64,000 nt of DNA from Plotosus lineatus (taxonomy: Eukaryota > Chordata > Actinopteri > Siluriformes > Plotosidae). How positions within the stretch are numbered: position 1 is the stretch's first letter; the number at the start of each line of letters is the position of its first letter. Below, in pieces: positions 11,129 to 21,666 of this stretch. The notes under the pieces were generated by a model. It worked only from the letters and a program-made list of their open reading frames with translations, made no database searches and was not told the DNA's origin. Location of the stretch: positions 47,558,080-47,622,079 of the forward strand of contig CM045729.1 of assembly GCA_024760905.1 (NCBI GenBank), in the 5' to 3' direction. Made by a program: the position numbers and the translations under genes.

Positions 11129-11447
11129 GTAGGTAGGTAGGTAAAGTCTGTTGGTTTTTTTACACCCGAGCCTAGTGGCTCATCAGGCCGGTGCTTATCC
11201 CCGGTTTCCATAGCATGAAGCGACCAGGAGTTCAACTCCCCCTGGATGGGACGCTAGTCCATCACAGGTTACCTTCCCTATATGTATATTTTTACTGGTA
11301 CCCATTTACACTGCTGAGTGAACAGAGGCACACTTGTGGTTAAGACCTTGCCTAGGGGTCTTGGCACAGTGAGGGTCTCAGTGGGATTCGAACTCACAAC
11401 CTCCCAATCATGAGCGCAGCACCCTAACCACTAGGCCACCGGCCCCA
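11129..11447 (-). repeat. SINE family A, full length with 15-bp TSD
   Basis: The minus-strand tRNA-like head is at 11447 (GGGGCCGGTGGCCTAGTGG) with box-B-like GTTCGAATCC. The tail at 11129 is a (TACC)n run. The 15-mer CAAATGACTGAGTGG occurs at 11114-11128 and 11448-11462 and is the target-site duplication. The element needs reverse transcriptase from a partner LINE that I did not identify. Confidence 0.9.
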
Positions 11448-11469
11448 CAAATGACTGAGTGGATAGATA

Positions 11470-13012
11470 CAATTAGCATATCGTGATAAAGTTCATTATT
11501 TTCTGTAATGTACTGATAAAAATTAAACTTTCATATATTTTATATTTATTGCACACCAACTGAAATATTTCAGGTCTTTTATTGTTTTAATACTGACGAT
11601 TTTGGCATACAGCTCATGAAAACCCAAAATTCCTATCTCAAAAAATTAGCATATCATGAAAAGGTAGTCTAAACGAGCTATTAACCTAATCATCTGAATC
11701 AACCAATTAACTCTAAACACCTGCAAAAGATTCCTGAGGCTTTTAAAAACTCCCAGCCTGGTTCATTACTCAAAACCGCAATCATGGGTAAGACTGCCGA
11801 CCTGACTGCTGTCCAGAAGGCCATCATTGACACCCTCAAGCAAGAGGGTAAGACACAGAAAGAAATCTCTGAGCGAATAGGCTGTTCCCAGAGTGCTGTA
11901 TCAAGCCACCTCAGTGGGACGTCTGTGGGAAGGAAAAAGTGTGGCAGAAAATGCTGCACAACCAGAAGAGGTGACCGGACCCTGAGGAAGATTGTGGAGA
12001 AGGGCCGATTCCAGACCTTGGGGGACCTGTGGAAGCAGTGGACTGAGTCTCTGGGCTACAGATGCCGCATTCCCCAGGTCAAGCCACTTTTGAACCAGAA
12101 ACAGTGGCAGAAGCGCCTGACCTGGGCTACAGAGAAGCAGCACTGGACTGTTGCTCAGTGGACCAAAGTACTTTTTTCGGATGAAAGCAAAATTTTGCAT
12201 GTCATTCGGAAATCAAGGTGCCAGAGTCTGGAGGAAGACTGGGGAGAAGGAAATGCCAAAATGCCAGTGTCAAGTATCCACAGTCAGTGATGGTCTGGGT
12301 TGCCATGTCAGCTGCTGGTGTTGGTCCACTGTGTTTTATCAAGGGCAGGGTCAATGCAGCTAGCTATCAGGAGATTTTGGAGCACTTCATGCTTCCATCT
12401 GCTGAAAATCTTTATGGAGATGAAGATTTTATTTTTCAGCACGACCTGGCACCTGCTCACAGTGCCAAAACCACTGCTAAATGGTTTACTGACCATGGTA
12501 TTACTGTGCTCAATTGGCCTGCCAACTCTCCTGACCTGAACCCCATAGAGAATCTGTGGGATATTGTGAAGAGAAAGTTGAGAGACACCAGAGCCAACAC
12601 TGTGGATGAGCTTAAGGCCGCTATCGAAGCATCCTGGGCCTCCATAACACCTCAGCAGTGCCACAGGCTGATTGCCTCCATGCCATGCCCCACTGAAGCA
12701 GTCATTTCTGCAAAAGGATTCCCGACCAAATATTGAGTGCGTAATTGAACATAATTATTTGAAGGTTGACTTTTTTTGTATTAAAAATACTTTTTTTTAT
12801 TGGTTGGATGAAATATGCTAATTTTTTGAGATCAAAATTTTTAGTTTTTCTTTACCTTTTTGCCAAAATTATCAATATTAAAACAATAAAAGGCTTGAAC
12901 TACTTCAGTTGTGTGTAATGAATCTATAATATATGAAAGTCTAATGTTTATCAGTACATTACAGGAAATAATGAACTTTATCACAATATGCTAATTTTTT
13001 GAGAAGGACCTG
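11470..13012 (+). mobile_element. Tc1/mariner transposon, non-functional copy
   Basis: The right terminus reads GAGAAGGACCTG followed by TA at 13013-13014, the standard Tc1 target. The left end has lost about 15 bp of terminal repeat, leaving CA joined to ATTAGCATATCG. Inner and outer copies of the AAAAATTAGCATAT word (near 11472, 11640, and inverted near 12814 and 12986) give the two-repeat IR/DR arrangement of fish Tc1 elements. It carries the broken transposase at 11784-12736 and abuts the SINE A target duplication. Confidence 0.93.
11784..12736 (+). pseudogene. Tc1-like transposase pseudogene
   Basis: The frame starts MGKTADLTAVQKAIID with a helix-turn-helix region (KEISERIGCSQSAVSSHL) and continues to a DD34E-type catalytic domain: first Asp in LFSDESK, second in FQHDLAPAHS, and Glu in SPDLNPIENLWD. 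The reading frame is broken. An extra A near 12190 and a small deletion near 12265 put the two halves in different frames, and a stretch between the two DNA-binding subdomains near 12050 is missing compared with what is usual in this family. In life it would bind the terminal repeats and perform cut-and-paste transposition in the nucleus; this copy cannot make a whole enzyme. Confidence 0.93.
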
Positions 13013-13014
13013 TA

Positions 13015-14516
13015 CATGAATTACCTGACACATAAGTTCTTCTTACTCTTTTTCTTCTTTGTATTGTTATTATTATTATTATTATTGACAATTGAATAAC
13101 TAATTACTTAGGAAAGAATTTCCACGGACGAAAATGCTATCATGCCTGTTATGAGTGATTTGCTTATGATATTTGTTTTTTTTTTTGTTGTCCAAGTTCA
13201 TCCCTAAACTACCAAATTCCAAACAACTCAATTATGATGCAGGTATTATTTCAGCAATGAACTGTTCATTCTTTTAAAGACAACATCCACTTTGGTGTTT
13301 ACAGTGACAGAGGAAGGTCAGAATGTTTGATCTGTTTATTCTATGCATACATCAGATTTATGACAGAGAAAAACTGTGTGGGTCTCAAACACTGTAAACT
13401 TCATCAGCTGAACCAGTCTACTGTGTACGGGAGAGTGTAAAGATTAAATAAATAATATTTAATATATAGTAGATAGAATGGTTTCTAAGTAATTTCATGC
13501 TCTCTTGGAAAAAAAAATTGATACATGATCTGCCTTCTGTATTGTTTTAAAGATACGTACTTAGAATTAGGGTATTTGAGTGACTTCTTGTAAGAAGCAG
13601 GGTATACCCTGGGCAGGTAATTAAAACCAATGTTAAAACCTCGTCAGGGTTCTGTGAATAAACAGAAAAATCTGATTCTTTTAATCCAAATCCTGAAAGA
13701 CTGATAAATCGTTAAACATTATCTAAAAATTACCGTATTCTCTGACAGATACTTAAATATTTTATAGATACTGTATGTTGTATGGCATTGTGTATTAAAT
13801 AAGTTTATAATGTCTTCTCTGCCTGCCTGCTCAGGATAAGGTGTAACAAAATAATAGGTTGTATTATACCAGTATATATGTGTGTTTGCTATAGAAAATT
13901 TTATTCCCCAGGCTCTATATATTTCAAACTTTTAGTTACTAGCTCAGATATTTATCAGCAGTAATAAAAGGGAATTATTTAAACTACAACTCACATAACA
14001 GAATTATTTACTTTGCTTCTGGCTCAGTATTAGTGGTTTTGTTCCTCTTCCAAATCTGTCTCTACTTCAGTGCAAGATATAAAAACCAATAGGCATTTGT
14101 ATTTTATTAAAATAAATAAAATAAATCAAATATCAACAACAAACAGTATCATGTCTCTCATATTAATCATACCATTGTCAGATGACTGCGATGTTACAGT
14201 TACACCTAATAGTCTAGGGGGTCAGCATGCAGCAATGCACACAAATCTGAAATTCAAGAATATGGCGAGGCATATCAGAATACCATGACAAGGAATACAA
14301 GGCTTGGTAAGTTGGTGAGTTTTACGACACCAAAAACAAAGAAACAATGGGCTTACACACAGAGACAAATCTGGGCAAACCTGAAATCAGGTAACGGTAC
14401 TTATGACACATGAAGGAGACACCCATTGTCACATTATCAAATACAACAAGATATCAACCAAAGCAAAACACACATAGAAACATAAATGTTGACAACATGA
14501 CAAGTAGGCACTATAA
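13015..14516. other. Unique DNA
   Basis: No gene recognised. A short (TTA)n run lies near 13068-13086. Confidence 0.5.
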
Positions 14517-14517
14517 A

Positions 14518-14560
14518 GTTTCCTTCTGCTGTGCATGATAAGAGCACAGCAGAAGGAAAC
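14518..14560. repeat. Perfect 17-bp hairpin
   Basis: GTTTCCTTCTGCTGTGC at 14518-14534 is exactly inverted at 14544-14560, with a 9-base loop. A TATAAAG word directly precedes the left arm. It could be a foldback remnant or a structured RNA; no flanking duplication was seen. Confidence 0.8.
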
Positions 14561-14639
14561 AGCGCACAGCATGCAGTGCTCAGTTTGAGGGGAAATAGAT
14601 GAGCCATCCCCAAAGAATGACTATTCTTAAACTGAAGAA

Positions 14640-15210
14640 AGTGGTCCTGGATCCATGGTTACAATGTCCATGATTTCATCAATTTCCAAGAAAGGCATTG
14701 GCCAGAATGCTTGCTTCTCCTAGATTAGGCAGGGACCAGACATGGGATAGATTTTCAGGATACTGGTGGTGTAGTGATGACATCCACAGTTGAATGTGTT
14801 GCAGAGCAGTGACATCCCTTTCATCATAGTCTGGTGTGTGAATGGTAGGCCACCCTCTGCCATGAACTTGCCTTGAAAGCCAACCCCTTTGGCTCCTGTA
14901 CAGAACATGCCATTGGGAGTTACCCGAAAAGCCTCCATTGGGAATGTGACTTGTAAAGCTCCTTAATAATCATTACTTTTGAGCTTAGCTTGGGAGACCA
15001 CTCTGTCAGCTCTTGATACAGTCTAGGGCTTGGAAGGATGTCTTATTGGGCTCCAGAGCAAACATGGTATGGAACATTGCCCTGTCAACTTCTGGCATAA
15101 ACTTAGCTTGGAAGGTGTTTGTCAGGTTCAGAATTAAGAAAGGTGTGGGAGGCTGTCCCAAAAGCCTCTGGCATGAGCTTGGCTTGGAAAGCCAGCCAGT
15201 CAGCCACAAG
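14640..15210 (-). repeat. Imperfect 78-bp (26-codon) repeats, possible coding relic
   Basis: On the minus strand, units starting TTCCAAGC recur. One begins near 15189, the next near 15113 and a partial one near 15035; a related copy lies near 14880. Translated, they give FQAKLMPE, FQAKFMPE and FQGKFMAE followed by a similar spacer including HT and EPNK. The 78-bp unit keeps codon phase, while the first unit is 76 bp and breaks the frame. I do not recognise the parent protein or repeat. Confidence 0.45.
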
Positions 15211-15394
15211 CATTAGCATGGCTTGGCATGGCAGGGTGTCCTATTGGCCTTTGCCAGCAGTTTGGATAAAGTGTTTGTTTCAACTTCCTTTCCAACCTTC
15301 CTCCATGCTGCAGTTTAAAAACTCCTCCAAGCTTGGGTCTCTTTGAGCAACCCTACTGAGACGGATTTGGATGCAAATTCAGGCTAGCTGGCTT

Positions 15395-15740
15395 ATTAAG
15401 AGACACGGGCATGCGATTCCAACCCACAGTCCACCTAAGAGATAGATGGTCCTGGCTTCAAGTCTTGGGCTTGGTGAGGACATTTGTATGTCAAGTTTGC
15501 ATGTTTCCCCCATGCTTTTGTGTGTTTCCTCTGGGTTCTCTGGTATTCGTACACAGTCCAAATAATTGGCTGTTCCAAATTGCCCCTAGATGTGAGTGTG
15601 AGTGGTTGTGTGTGTTTGCCTTGCAGTGGACTTGTAAGCTGTTCAGGATATGCCCCACCTTTGCCTGGTGTCGACTGAGGTTGGCTCCAGCCTCCCTCCA
15701 AGCTTAGTAGGATAAAGTGTTTTGGCAAATGAATGAATTA
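15395..15740 (+). repeat. Repeat family C
   Basis: Family C words: GATGGTCCTGGCTTCAAGTC, AGTTTGCATGTTTCCCCCAT, GGCTGTTCCAAATTGCCCCT, GCTGTTCAGGATATGCC, and a 3' AATGAATGAATTAATG tail. The head is diverged. Confidence 0.8.
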
Positions 15741-15798
15741 ATGCATTTGTTCAATTACTTTGTTCCTTATGTATTATACTAGCTATAGTTTTAATCTC

Positions 15799-15816
15799 TT
15801 TACCACCACCACCACC

Positions 15817-15847
<31 letters not shown>

Positions 15848-15868
15848 ATACTACGACTACTACTACTA
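15799..15868. repeat. (CCA)n / (CTA)n trinucleotide array
   Basis: Nine or so CAC triplets pass directly into ACT triplets. Confidence 0.95.
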
Positions 15869-15869
15869 G

Positions 15870-16147
15870 GGTGAATTCATGGTGAAGCTGGAGTACACCC
15901 TGAACAGCTCACCAGACCATCGCAGGGCAACATATAAGCAACTATTCACACTTGTGCCTTGGGTCAATTTGGATAATGTTCTTGCCATTAGACTTTGGGA
16001 GAAAACTAGAGTACCTGGAGGAAACCCATGCAGGCACAGGGAGCACATATAAACCCCCTACAGAAACACTCAACCACAGGACTTGAATCCAGGACCTTTT
16101 TGCTGTGAGACAGATGTGCCAACCATTACGCCATTGTGCCACCCAAT
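15870..16147 (-). repeat. Repeat family C
   Basis: On the minus strand it reads from a tRNA-like head near 16140 (GGTGGCACAATGGCGTAATG) through ACAGCAAAAAGGTCCTGGAT to the closing GGTGTACTCCAGC near 15890. Confidence 0.85.
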
Positions 16148-16173
16148 GATAATACAAAGGTAAGTCAATGCAT

Positions 16174-16530
16174 GTCTTGTCTTCCTTTCGGCTTTTTTCC
16201 CCTTTTACTTGGGAGTCGCCACAGCGAATCATCTGATTCCCACGTTTGATTTGGCAGAGGTTTTTTTTACGTCGGATGCCCTTCCTGTCACAACCCTTTT
16301 AGCAAGGGACAGAAACAGGCTGACGACTTTGCAGCTACTCTTTACGAAAGTCAGCAATGGTTCTTTTACATGCCTCTCTCACCATAGACAGTGAGAGACA
16401 TGGCCCGCCTTTGATAACTCAGTTAGCCGCACTGGGGGGGCAGTGACAACCTTGTGGAGAGTGGGACTCGAACCCCCAACCTTTGGATCAGCGATCCAGT
16501 GCCCTATACCACTAGACCACCCCTGCCCCT
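16174..16530 (-). repeat. SINE family B, RTE-type tail, 18-bp TSD
   Basis: The 18-mer AAAGGTAAGTCAATGCAT occurs at 16156-16173 and 16531-16548. On the minus strand the head is GGGGCAGGGGTGGTCTAGTG with box-B-like GGGTTCGAGTCCC. A body with GGCGGGCCATGTC follows, then a segment resembling the RTE LINE 5' end (GGAAGGGCATCCGACG), then one resembling the RTE 3' end (GATTCGCTGTGGCGAC to GCCGAAAGGAAG). This is the clearest full-length example of the subfamily. Confidence 0.93.
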
Positions 16531-16564
16531 AAAGGTAAGTCAATGCATATACATTCAAAAATAC

Positions 16565-16685
16565 TGAGTGTTAAGCAAAAATACACCCTGTAGGTTGTCA
16601 GTTCACTGCAGAGCACCATGTACCCACACCTATTCACATCTATAAGCAATGTACTTATCAGTTTATTTTGGACTGGTAGGAGGAA
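16565..16685 (-). repeat. Family C fragment
   Basis: Short stretch with the minus-strand family C middle and end (ACACCCTGTAGGTTGTCAG and CACACCTATTCACATCTATA). Diverged and partial. Confidence 0.45.
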
Positions 16686-16689
16686 TCCT

Positions 16690-17450
16690 GTCTGTCATTA
16701 TAAGAATGGCAAATTTTAATTCATAAAGAAATACATAGATGAGCCACAAAAGTTTTAGATCAAGCTTGAACCTCTACTGCAATAACAGAAAGGCCAAAAG
16801 GCCAAAGTATGGAGAAAAAAAATTATGTCTTCATGATCCAAAGCACACCAACTCATTGATCAAACATGTTGGCGGTAATGTCATGTCTTGGCCTAGCATG
16901 GCTGCTTCTGGAACAAGCTCACTAATCTTTATTGATTATGTAACTCACAAGGGAAGAAGCAGAATGAATTCTGAAGTCTACAGAAACATTCTCTTTGCCA
17001 ACTGACAGTAAAGAACATCCAATTTAATTGGGTAAAACTTTGCCATGCAGCAAGACAAAGACCAACAATACACTGCCAACACAACAAAGGACTTCATAAG
17101 TGGGAAATTGTAAAGTTTTAGACTACAATCACTAGATAGTAAACCAACCGACCATGCATTTCACCTGCTGACCGAAGACCAAAGGTTGCCTGAAAGCCTC
17201 CCAAATCCCCAAAACCATTAACACCAGAAAGATGCAGTACAAGCCTGGAAGAGACAAAAAAAAAAAAAAAAGAAGAAGACTGCAAATTTGATGATGTCAC
17301 CGGAATGCTGACTTGATGCAGTTAAGCAATGGACATGCAACCAAATATTTTATCTTATTTGTTTTATAATTCTCTGTTCCTAAAGTGAATAAATTCAAAT
17401 TCTTGGTCTGCCTTCAAAGGAACAGATTCTAATCTGTTTATCACTTACTG
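16690..17450 (+). pseudogene. Tc1-like transposase relic
   Basis: The translation contains KHVGGNVMSWPSMAASGTSS and VYRNIL, a diverged copy of the catalytic-domain region of Tc1 transposases. It continues in another frame with MQQDKDQQYTANTTKDF, equivalent to the second-Asp region. The conserved Asp-Glu motifs further on are destroyed. The terminal repeats were not found. This belongs to a different and older Tc1 lineage than the copy at 11470. Confidence 0.75.
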
Positions 17451-17505
17451 AAGGAAATAACAGAGAATAAAAGCTAAAAAAATAGCATTCTATACTCTCA
17501 TAGTC

Positions 17506-17755
17506 CCCCCCAGTGCAGCTAACTGGGTTATCAAAGGCCGGCCATGTCTCTCACTGTCTATGGTGTGAGGCATGTAAAAGAACCATTGCTGACTTTCAAC
17601 AAGAGTAGGCTGCAAAGCCGTCAGCGTGTTTCCGCCCTGCGATGGCCTGGCGAGCTGTCCAGGGTGTACTCTGCCTTCGCCCTGAGTTGGCTGGGATGGG
17701 CACCAGCCTCCCCGTGACCCTAATTAGGATGAAGCGGTTACAGAAAATGATGATG
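17506..17755 (+). repeat. SINE family B, 5'-truncated, C-type tail, 12-bp TSD
   Basis: The 12-mer ACTCTCATAGTC flanks it at 17494-17505 and 17756-17767. The tRNA-like head is missing: the copy starts inside the body at CCCAGTGCAGCTAACTGG. It ends with the family C type tail (CCAGGGTGTACTCTGCC to GAAAATGATGATG). A 5' truncation with a target duplication is the signature of LINE-type reverse transcription. Confidence 0.88.
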
Positions 17756-17825
17756 ACTCTCATAGTCACCTCTTCATCTAAAAAACAAACGTTTCAGTAG
17801 TCAAGGAAGAGACTTGGATATGTAC

Positions 17826-18115
17826 AGTATACATTTTGGTGTGAAGTCTGTATGTTCTCCCCGTGCTTGCATGGGATTCCTCCTTGTACTCCAGTTTCTT
17901 TCACCAGTCCAAATACAGTAGATGTACATTAGGCTAATTGGCTGTTTCAAGTTACCTCTGGGTGTGAGTATGAATGGTTGTGTGTATGTTGCCCTGTGAT
18001 TGAATGACAAGCTGTTCAGGATGCATCTCATTTGGCAAAGAGTTTGCTGAGATCTGGTCCAGCCTGCCTGTGACTCTAGGTGGATAAAGCGGTTTAAAAT
18101 ATGAATGAATGAAGG
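17826..18115 (+). repeat. Repeat family C
   Basis: Contains GTCTGTATGTTCTCCCCGTG, ACATTAGGCTAATTGGCTGT and a GAATGAATGAAGG tail. The head is not recognisable. Confidence 0.8.
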
Positions 18116-18189
18116 AATTCTGAGCACGTAACTGATAACGAGTGTATCTAAGCCTCTACTACATGTTGTTTTTCCCATCATTGAGCAGG

Positions 18190-18478
18190 CCCTGGATTTG
18201 AATTCCAGGGTCTGCGTGGAGTCTTCATGTTCTCCCTATGCCTGCTTGGGTCTCATTTGGGTACTCTGGTTTCCTTCCACAGTAGAAAAACATGCACATT
18301 AGGCTAATGGGGTGTTCCAGATTGCCCATAGGTGTGAGTGTGAATGGTTGTGTGCTGTCTCGGTAATTGTCTGGAAAGCTATTCAGGGTGTACTCTGAAT
18401 TCACCCAGTGTCAACTGAGATAGGCTCTACTAGTATGTTCTCTGCAAGCCTGATAGGATTGAGCAGTTCGGCAAACAA
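18190..18478 (+). repeat. Repeat family C
   Basis: Second tandemly placed family C copy: GTGGAGTCTTCATGTTCTCC, ATTAGGCTAATGGGGTGTTC, TTCAGGGTGTACTCTG and GGCTCTACTAG. Both copies lie 0.9-1.6 kb upstream of the DPP10 coding exon. Confidence 0.8.
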
Positions 18479-18479
18479 G

Positions 18480-19410
18480 TAAAGTTTATAATGTCCAATA
18501 TCCTGGATACTGCCTTACACATCTTTCCATCAACTGATTCTTCACAGTTAGTGCATCTCTCTGGCTGTGAATATTCAGAAATGAACTTGATTAACTCCTC
18601 AGCCACCCACCCTATAGAGCTTTAGACTTCAGAGCTTCTGTGCATTGCTATCATCTTTCAAATCCCTCTTGACTCCATTAGCTTTTCTGTATAGCAGCCC
18701 ATCACATCTGTGGTGTGTTTCATTTCAAACACTAAGTACAGAGCTATCTCAGATGTTGGAACTATCTTGCAGTGAAGCACCTCTGTTGCTGTTTGGACTC
18801 CTTTCGTGTTCTCTTGGTTCACTTCAGTAAACAGTGTGGGTGTTCCTCTCCAGGACTAGTGATTGTGTCGTGTGACAGTACAGTATTGGGTGAGTGTGTG
18901 CTTCAGTGTTTAGAGAATCTGCATAAACAGACCCCGGCTTGAATAGGCTTAGGACAGGTTTGTCTGGAAGGACTCCACTGATTAATACTGATTTAAGCTA
19001 AATGTACAGCCTTTGGGGAATATATTACAGATTAATATTAATATTTGATTTGCATTTTTATTATACTGTTCATATATAATTAAAGGTCTTGAAGCTTCTG
19101 TGAATGTTGTGATGCTGGGCTGTGCCCCACAGGTGCTCATATCTACCACAGAGGGAGGAGATGGTGGGGAGAGAAGAGGAAAGAAGAGTGATCCAGCTGA
19201 GTACATTACGCATCTGATTCCTCACGCACTGCTGGTGGATCGCAGTGAAAACCCGAGGAGAGGCTGCTGATGCTTTTGCTCTACATGCTTTATTTTCTGC
19301 TACTTGTGGACTTGAGTGGATTAAGTTAAAAAAAAAACAAAACAAAAAAAAAACATCTGGACCACACTGCGTCTTTTGGATCGGGTTGTCGCCGAGCTTT
19401 GATTGCAAAC
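18480..19410 (+). promoter_or_regulatory. 5' flank and 5'UTR of the DPP10 exon
   Basis: This is repeat-poor sequence immediately upstream of the coding start. The transcription start and any upstream splice acceptor cannot be placed from sequence alone. The last 200 bp are likely 5'UTR and contain an A-rich run near 19327-19352. No TATA box convincingly positioned for the exon was seen. Confidence 0.4.
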
Positions 19411-19467
19411 ATGAACCAAACAGCCACCGTTTCCCAAGTGAAGTGCCAATCATCCAAAACCATCAAG
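19411..19467 (+). CDS. dpp10: First coding exon of DPP10 (partial gene)
   Basis: The exon encodes 19 residues, MNQTATVSQVKCQSSKTIK, and is followed directly by GTAACA, a good splice donor (AAG|GTAACA, phase 0). The start has A at -3. The peptide differs by a few residues and one gap from the N-terminus of a mammalian DPP10 isoform as I recall it, in which this cytoplasmic stretch precedes the single transmembrane helix. DPP10 is a type II membrane protein with an inactive peptidase fold. It acts as an auxiliary subunit of Kv4 potassium channels in neurons, changing surface expression and gating. Alternative first exons of this gene give different N-termini, so this may mark one of several promoters. 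No second exon with the conserved membrane-entry sequence was found downstream, in line with the very long first intron of mammalian DPP10. The identification rests on one short peptide plus its splice site. Confidence 0.82.
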
Positions 19468-19994
19468 GTAACACTGATTTTTGTTCCCTCCATCCCTCTC
19501 TCTGTTTGTATTTCTGCACGACTGATTTCGGGCTGATTTCTGAATTGGGACTGAGGTGTTTCGGTGATGGGAGATGAAGTTTGGCGCTCATCGCTCCAAA
19601 GTTGGCAGATGCTGATGAGGAGGATGATGAGAGTGATGATGAATAGTTTTGCGCAGAGGATTCCTGCCACCGCGCCTTTTGCGTGCTCCACACGTCTGAA
19701 CACGGAGCCGTTAATCTTTGCGTATTTGTGTGAATCTGAGCTTAAATCTCATTTCTTTACCAGATTTAACGCGATCAAAAAAGATATGCATTTGTAATGG
19801 TTATCCTGCAGTGCATGCGTGTTCCTCTAGCATATAAACACCATATAAGGAGCTGGATTAAAAGTAAATGGAGAAGCAAGTGGAGAAATGTTTGAGAAGC
19901 ATATTTTGTCCCCAAATTAAGCTGTTGTAATTCTATGCACGTCGAATGCAGCACTGAGGAGCGCATATATCACTCCCTTTGCAATGCGTAGCCA

Positions 19995-19998
<4 letters not shown>
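19468..19998 (+). other. Start of DPP10 intron 1
   Basis: Unique sequence beginning with the GT donor at 19468-19469. It is somewhat richer in CG dinucleotides near 19660-19730 than its surroundings. No gene or repeat recognised. Confidence 0.5.
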
Positions 19999-20036
<38 letters not shown>

Positions 20037-20043
20037 GTGGGTG

Positions 20044-20075
<32 letters not shown>

Positions 20076-20087
20076 GTGGGGGTGGGT

Positions 20088-20120
<33 letters not shown>

Positions 20121-20129
20121 GTGTGTATA

Positions 20130-20174
<45 letters not shown>

Positions 20175-20187
20175 GTGTGTATATGTC

Positions 20188-20227
<40 letters not shown>

Positions 20228-20234
20228 GGTGGGT

Positions 20235-20279
<45 letters not shown>

Positions 20280-20285
20280 GTGGGT

Positions 20286-20328
<43 letters not shown>

Positions 20329-20334
20329 GTGAGT

Positions 20335-20385
<51 letters not shown>

Positions 20386-20391
20386 GTGGGT

Positions 20392-20438
<47 letters not shown>

Positions 20439-20447
20439 GTGTGTATA

Positions 20448-20500
<53 letters not shown>

Positions 20501-20507
20501 TGTATGT

Positions 20508-20558
<51 letters not shown>

Positions 20559-20620
20559 AGGGTGGGTGGTGTGTGTGTGTGTGTGTGTGTGTGCATGTGT
20601 AGGTGTGTATCCATGTGTGT

Positions 20621-20667
<47 letters not shown>

Positions 20668-20740
20668 CATGTGTGTGGGGGTGTGTTTGTGTGTGTGTGT
20701 GCGTGCATGTGTGTGGGGGTGTGTTTGTGCATGCTGTTTC
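19999..20740. repeat. Compound (GT)n array with G-rich periodic inserts
   Basis: About 740 bp of GT repeat broken by recurring motifs: GAGGGTGGGTGG (about seven times), TAGGTGTGTATATGTCTG (about three times), and GTGTGGGGGTGTGTTTGTG near the end (twice). The order suggests higher-order duplication of units. All long reading frames across it are artefacts. Confidence 0.97.
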
Positions 20741-21589
20741 ATATCTAAAGGATTAGTAAGATGCATTAACACTGTGCAGATCCCCTCTCCTGATAACAAA
20801 TACTTGTTTGCAACTTGGGCACAACCAGCCCTCATTTCAACAGCTGACAATGAACTATCAGTCTTTCAGCAGCTTCATGGTATATCCTATTTTCCACCCT
20901 TCTCATATAGGTAGTCTCCAATAAGTGGTGGATGATGTGAGAAAGGCAGTGTAGACAGAGGTGGTGGTGTTCCACTTGCTGCTGTTCTTTTCATGTGACA
21001 CTGAAAGATGAGAGAGCATTATGGGCTATGTACTGCATGTCAGTCAATACTCTGAGGGAGCAGTGGCGTGACTCTTAAATCCTCATTGCAGTCTGTCATT
21101 AATTTGTGTTGAAATCCACAAGCACTGCAAGCACAAATGAAGCAGATCCATCGGCACATGGGTTGCTGAACGCTGAAGGTTTACTTTGACTCATGTTAAG
21201 GCGCTGTGTTGATTATAAGTGTGAACAGTCAAAGGAAATGAATAATACTAAACTTGCTGTAGATTCTGTCACTTTCATCTTGTTTGAGCTCATTAGTGAT
21301 ATGACTGAACACGATACCCACATGAGATCTTGAGATGGATGAGGTGATGTTCAATTTGCCTGCTGTTTAGAGAATTGAGTGCCTTCTTCAACTGATGAGC
21401 TTGTCTCCTGATTACAGCAGGCACACAGCATGGTCAGCTTTATTAGACCTGTTAGGTCTTGTGCCTGCTGGACTGAGCATGCATGTTGGCTGAATGCAAA
21501 GGTCAGCTGTGAGAGAGGGTCAATCAATGAAGAGTTCAGTCCAATTACAGTGAGCAAAGGATTTATAATCAGCTGGCTACATCCTGAAT

Positions 21590-21590
<1 letters not shown>
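20741..21590. other. Unique intron sequence
   Basis: No gene or repeat recognised. Confidence 0.5.

Positions 21591-21591
<1 letters not shown>

Positions 21592-21662
<71 letters not shown>
21592..21662. repeat. (CA)n microsatellite
   Basis: About 70 bp of uninterrupted CA repeat. Confidence 0.97.

Positions 21663-21666
<4 letters not shown>

Noticed and set aside
11784..12290. 168-codon frame as an intact transposase gene
   Set aside because: It is only the first part of a Tc1 transposase. The frame shifts near 12190 and 12265, and the DDE region continues in another frame.
19917..20914. Long reading frames rich in Thr/His or Cys/Val across the GT array
   Set aside because: They are the forced translation of (CA)n/(GT)n in all frames. 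No other coding signal is present. The same applies to frames at 6117-6495 and 43294-43784.
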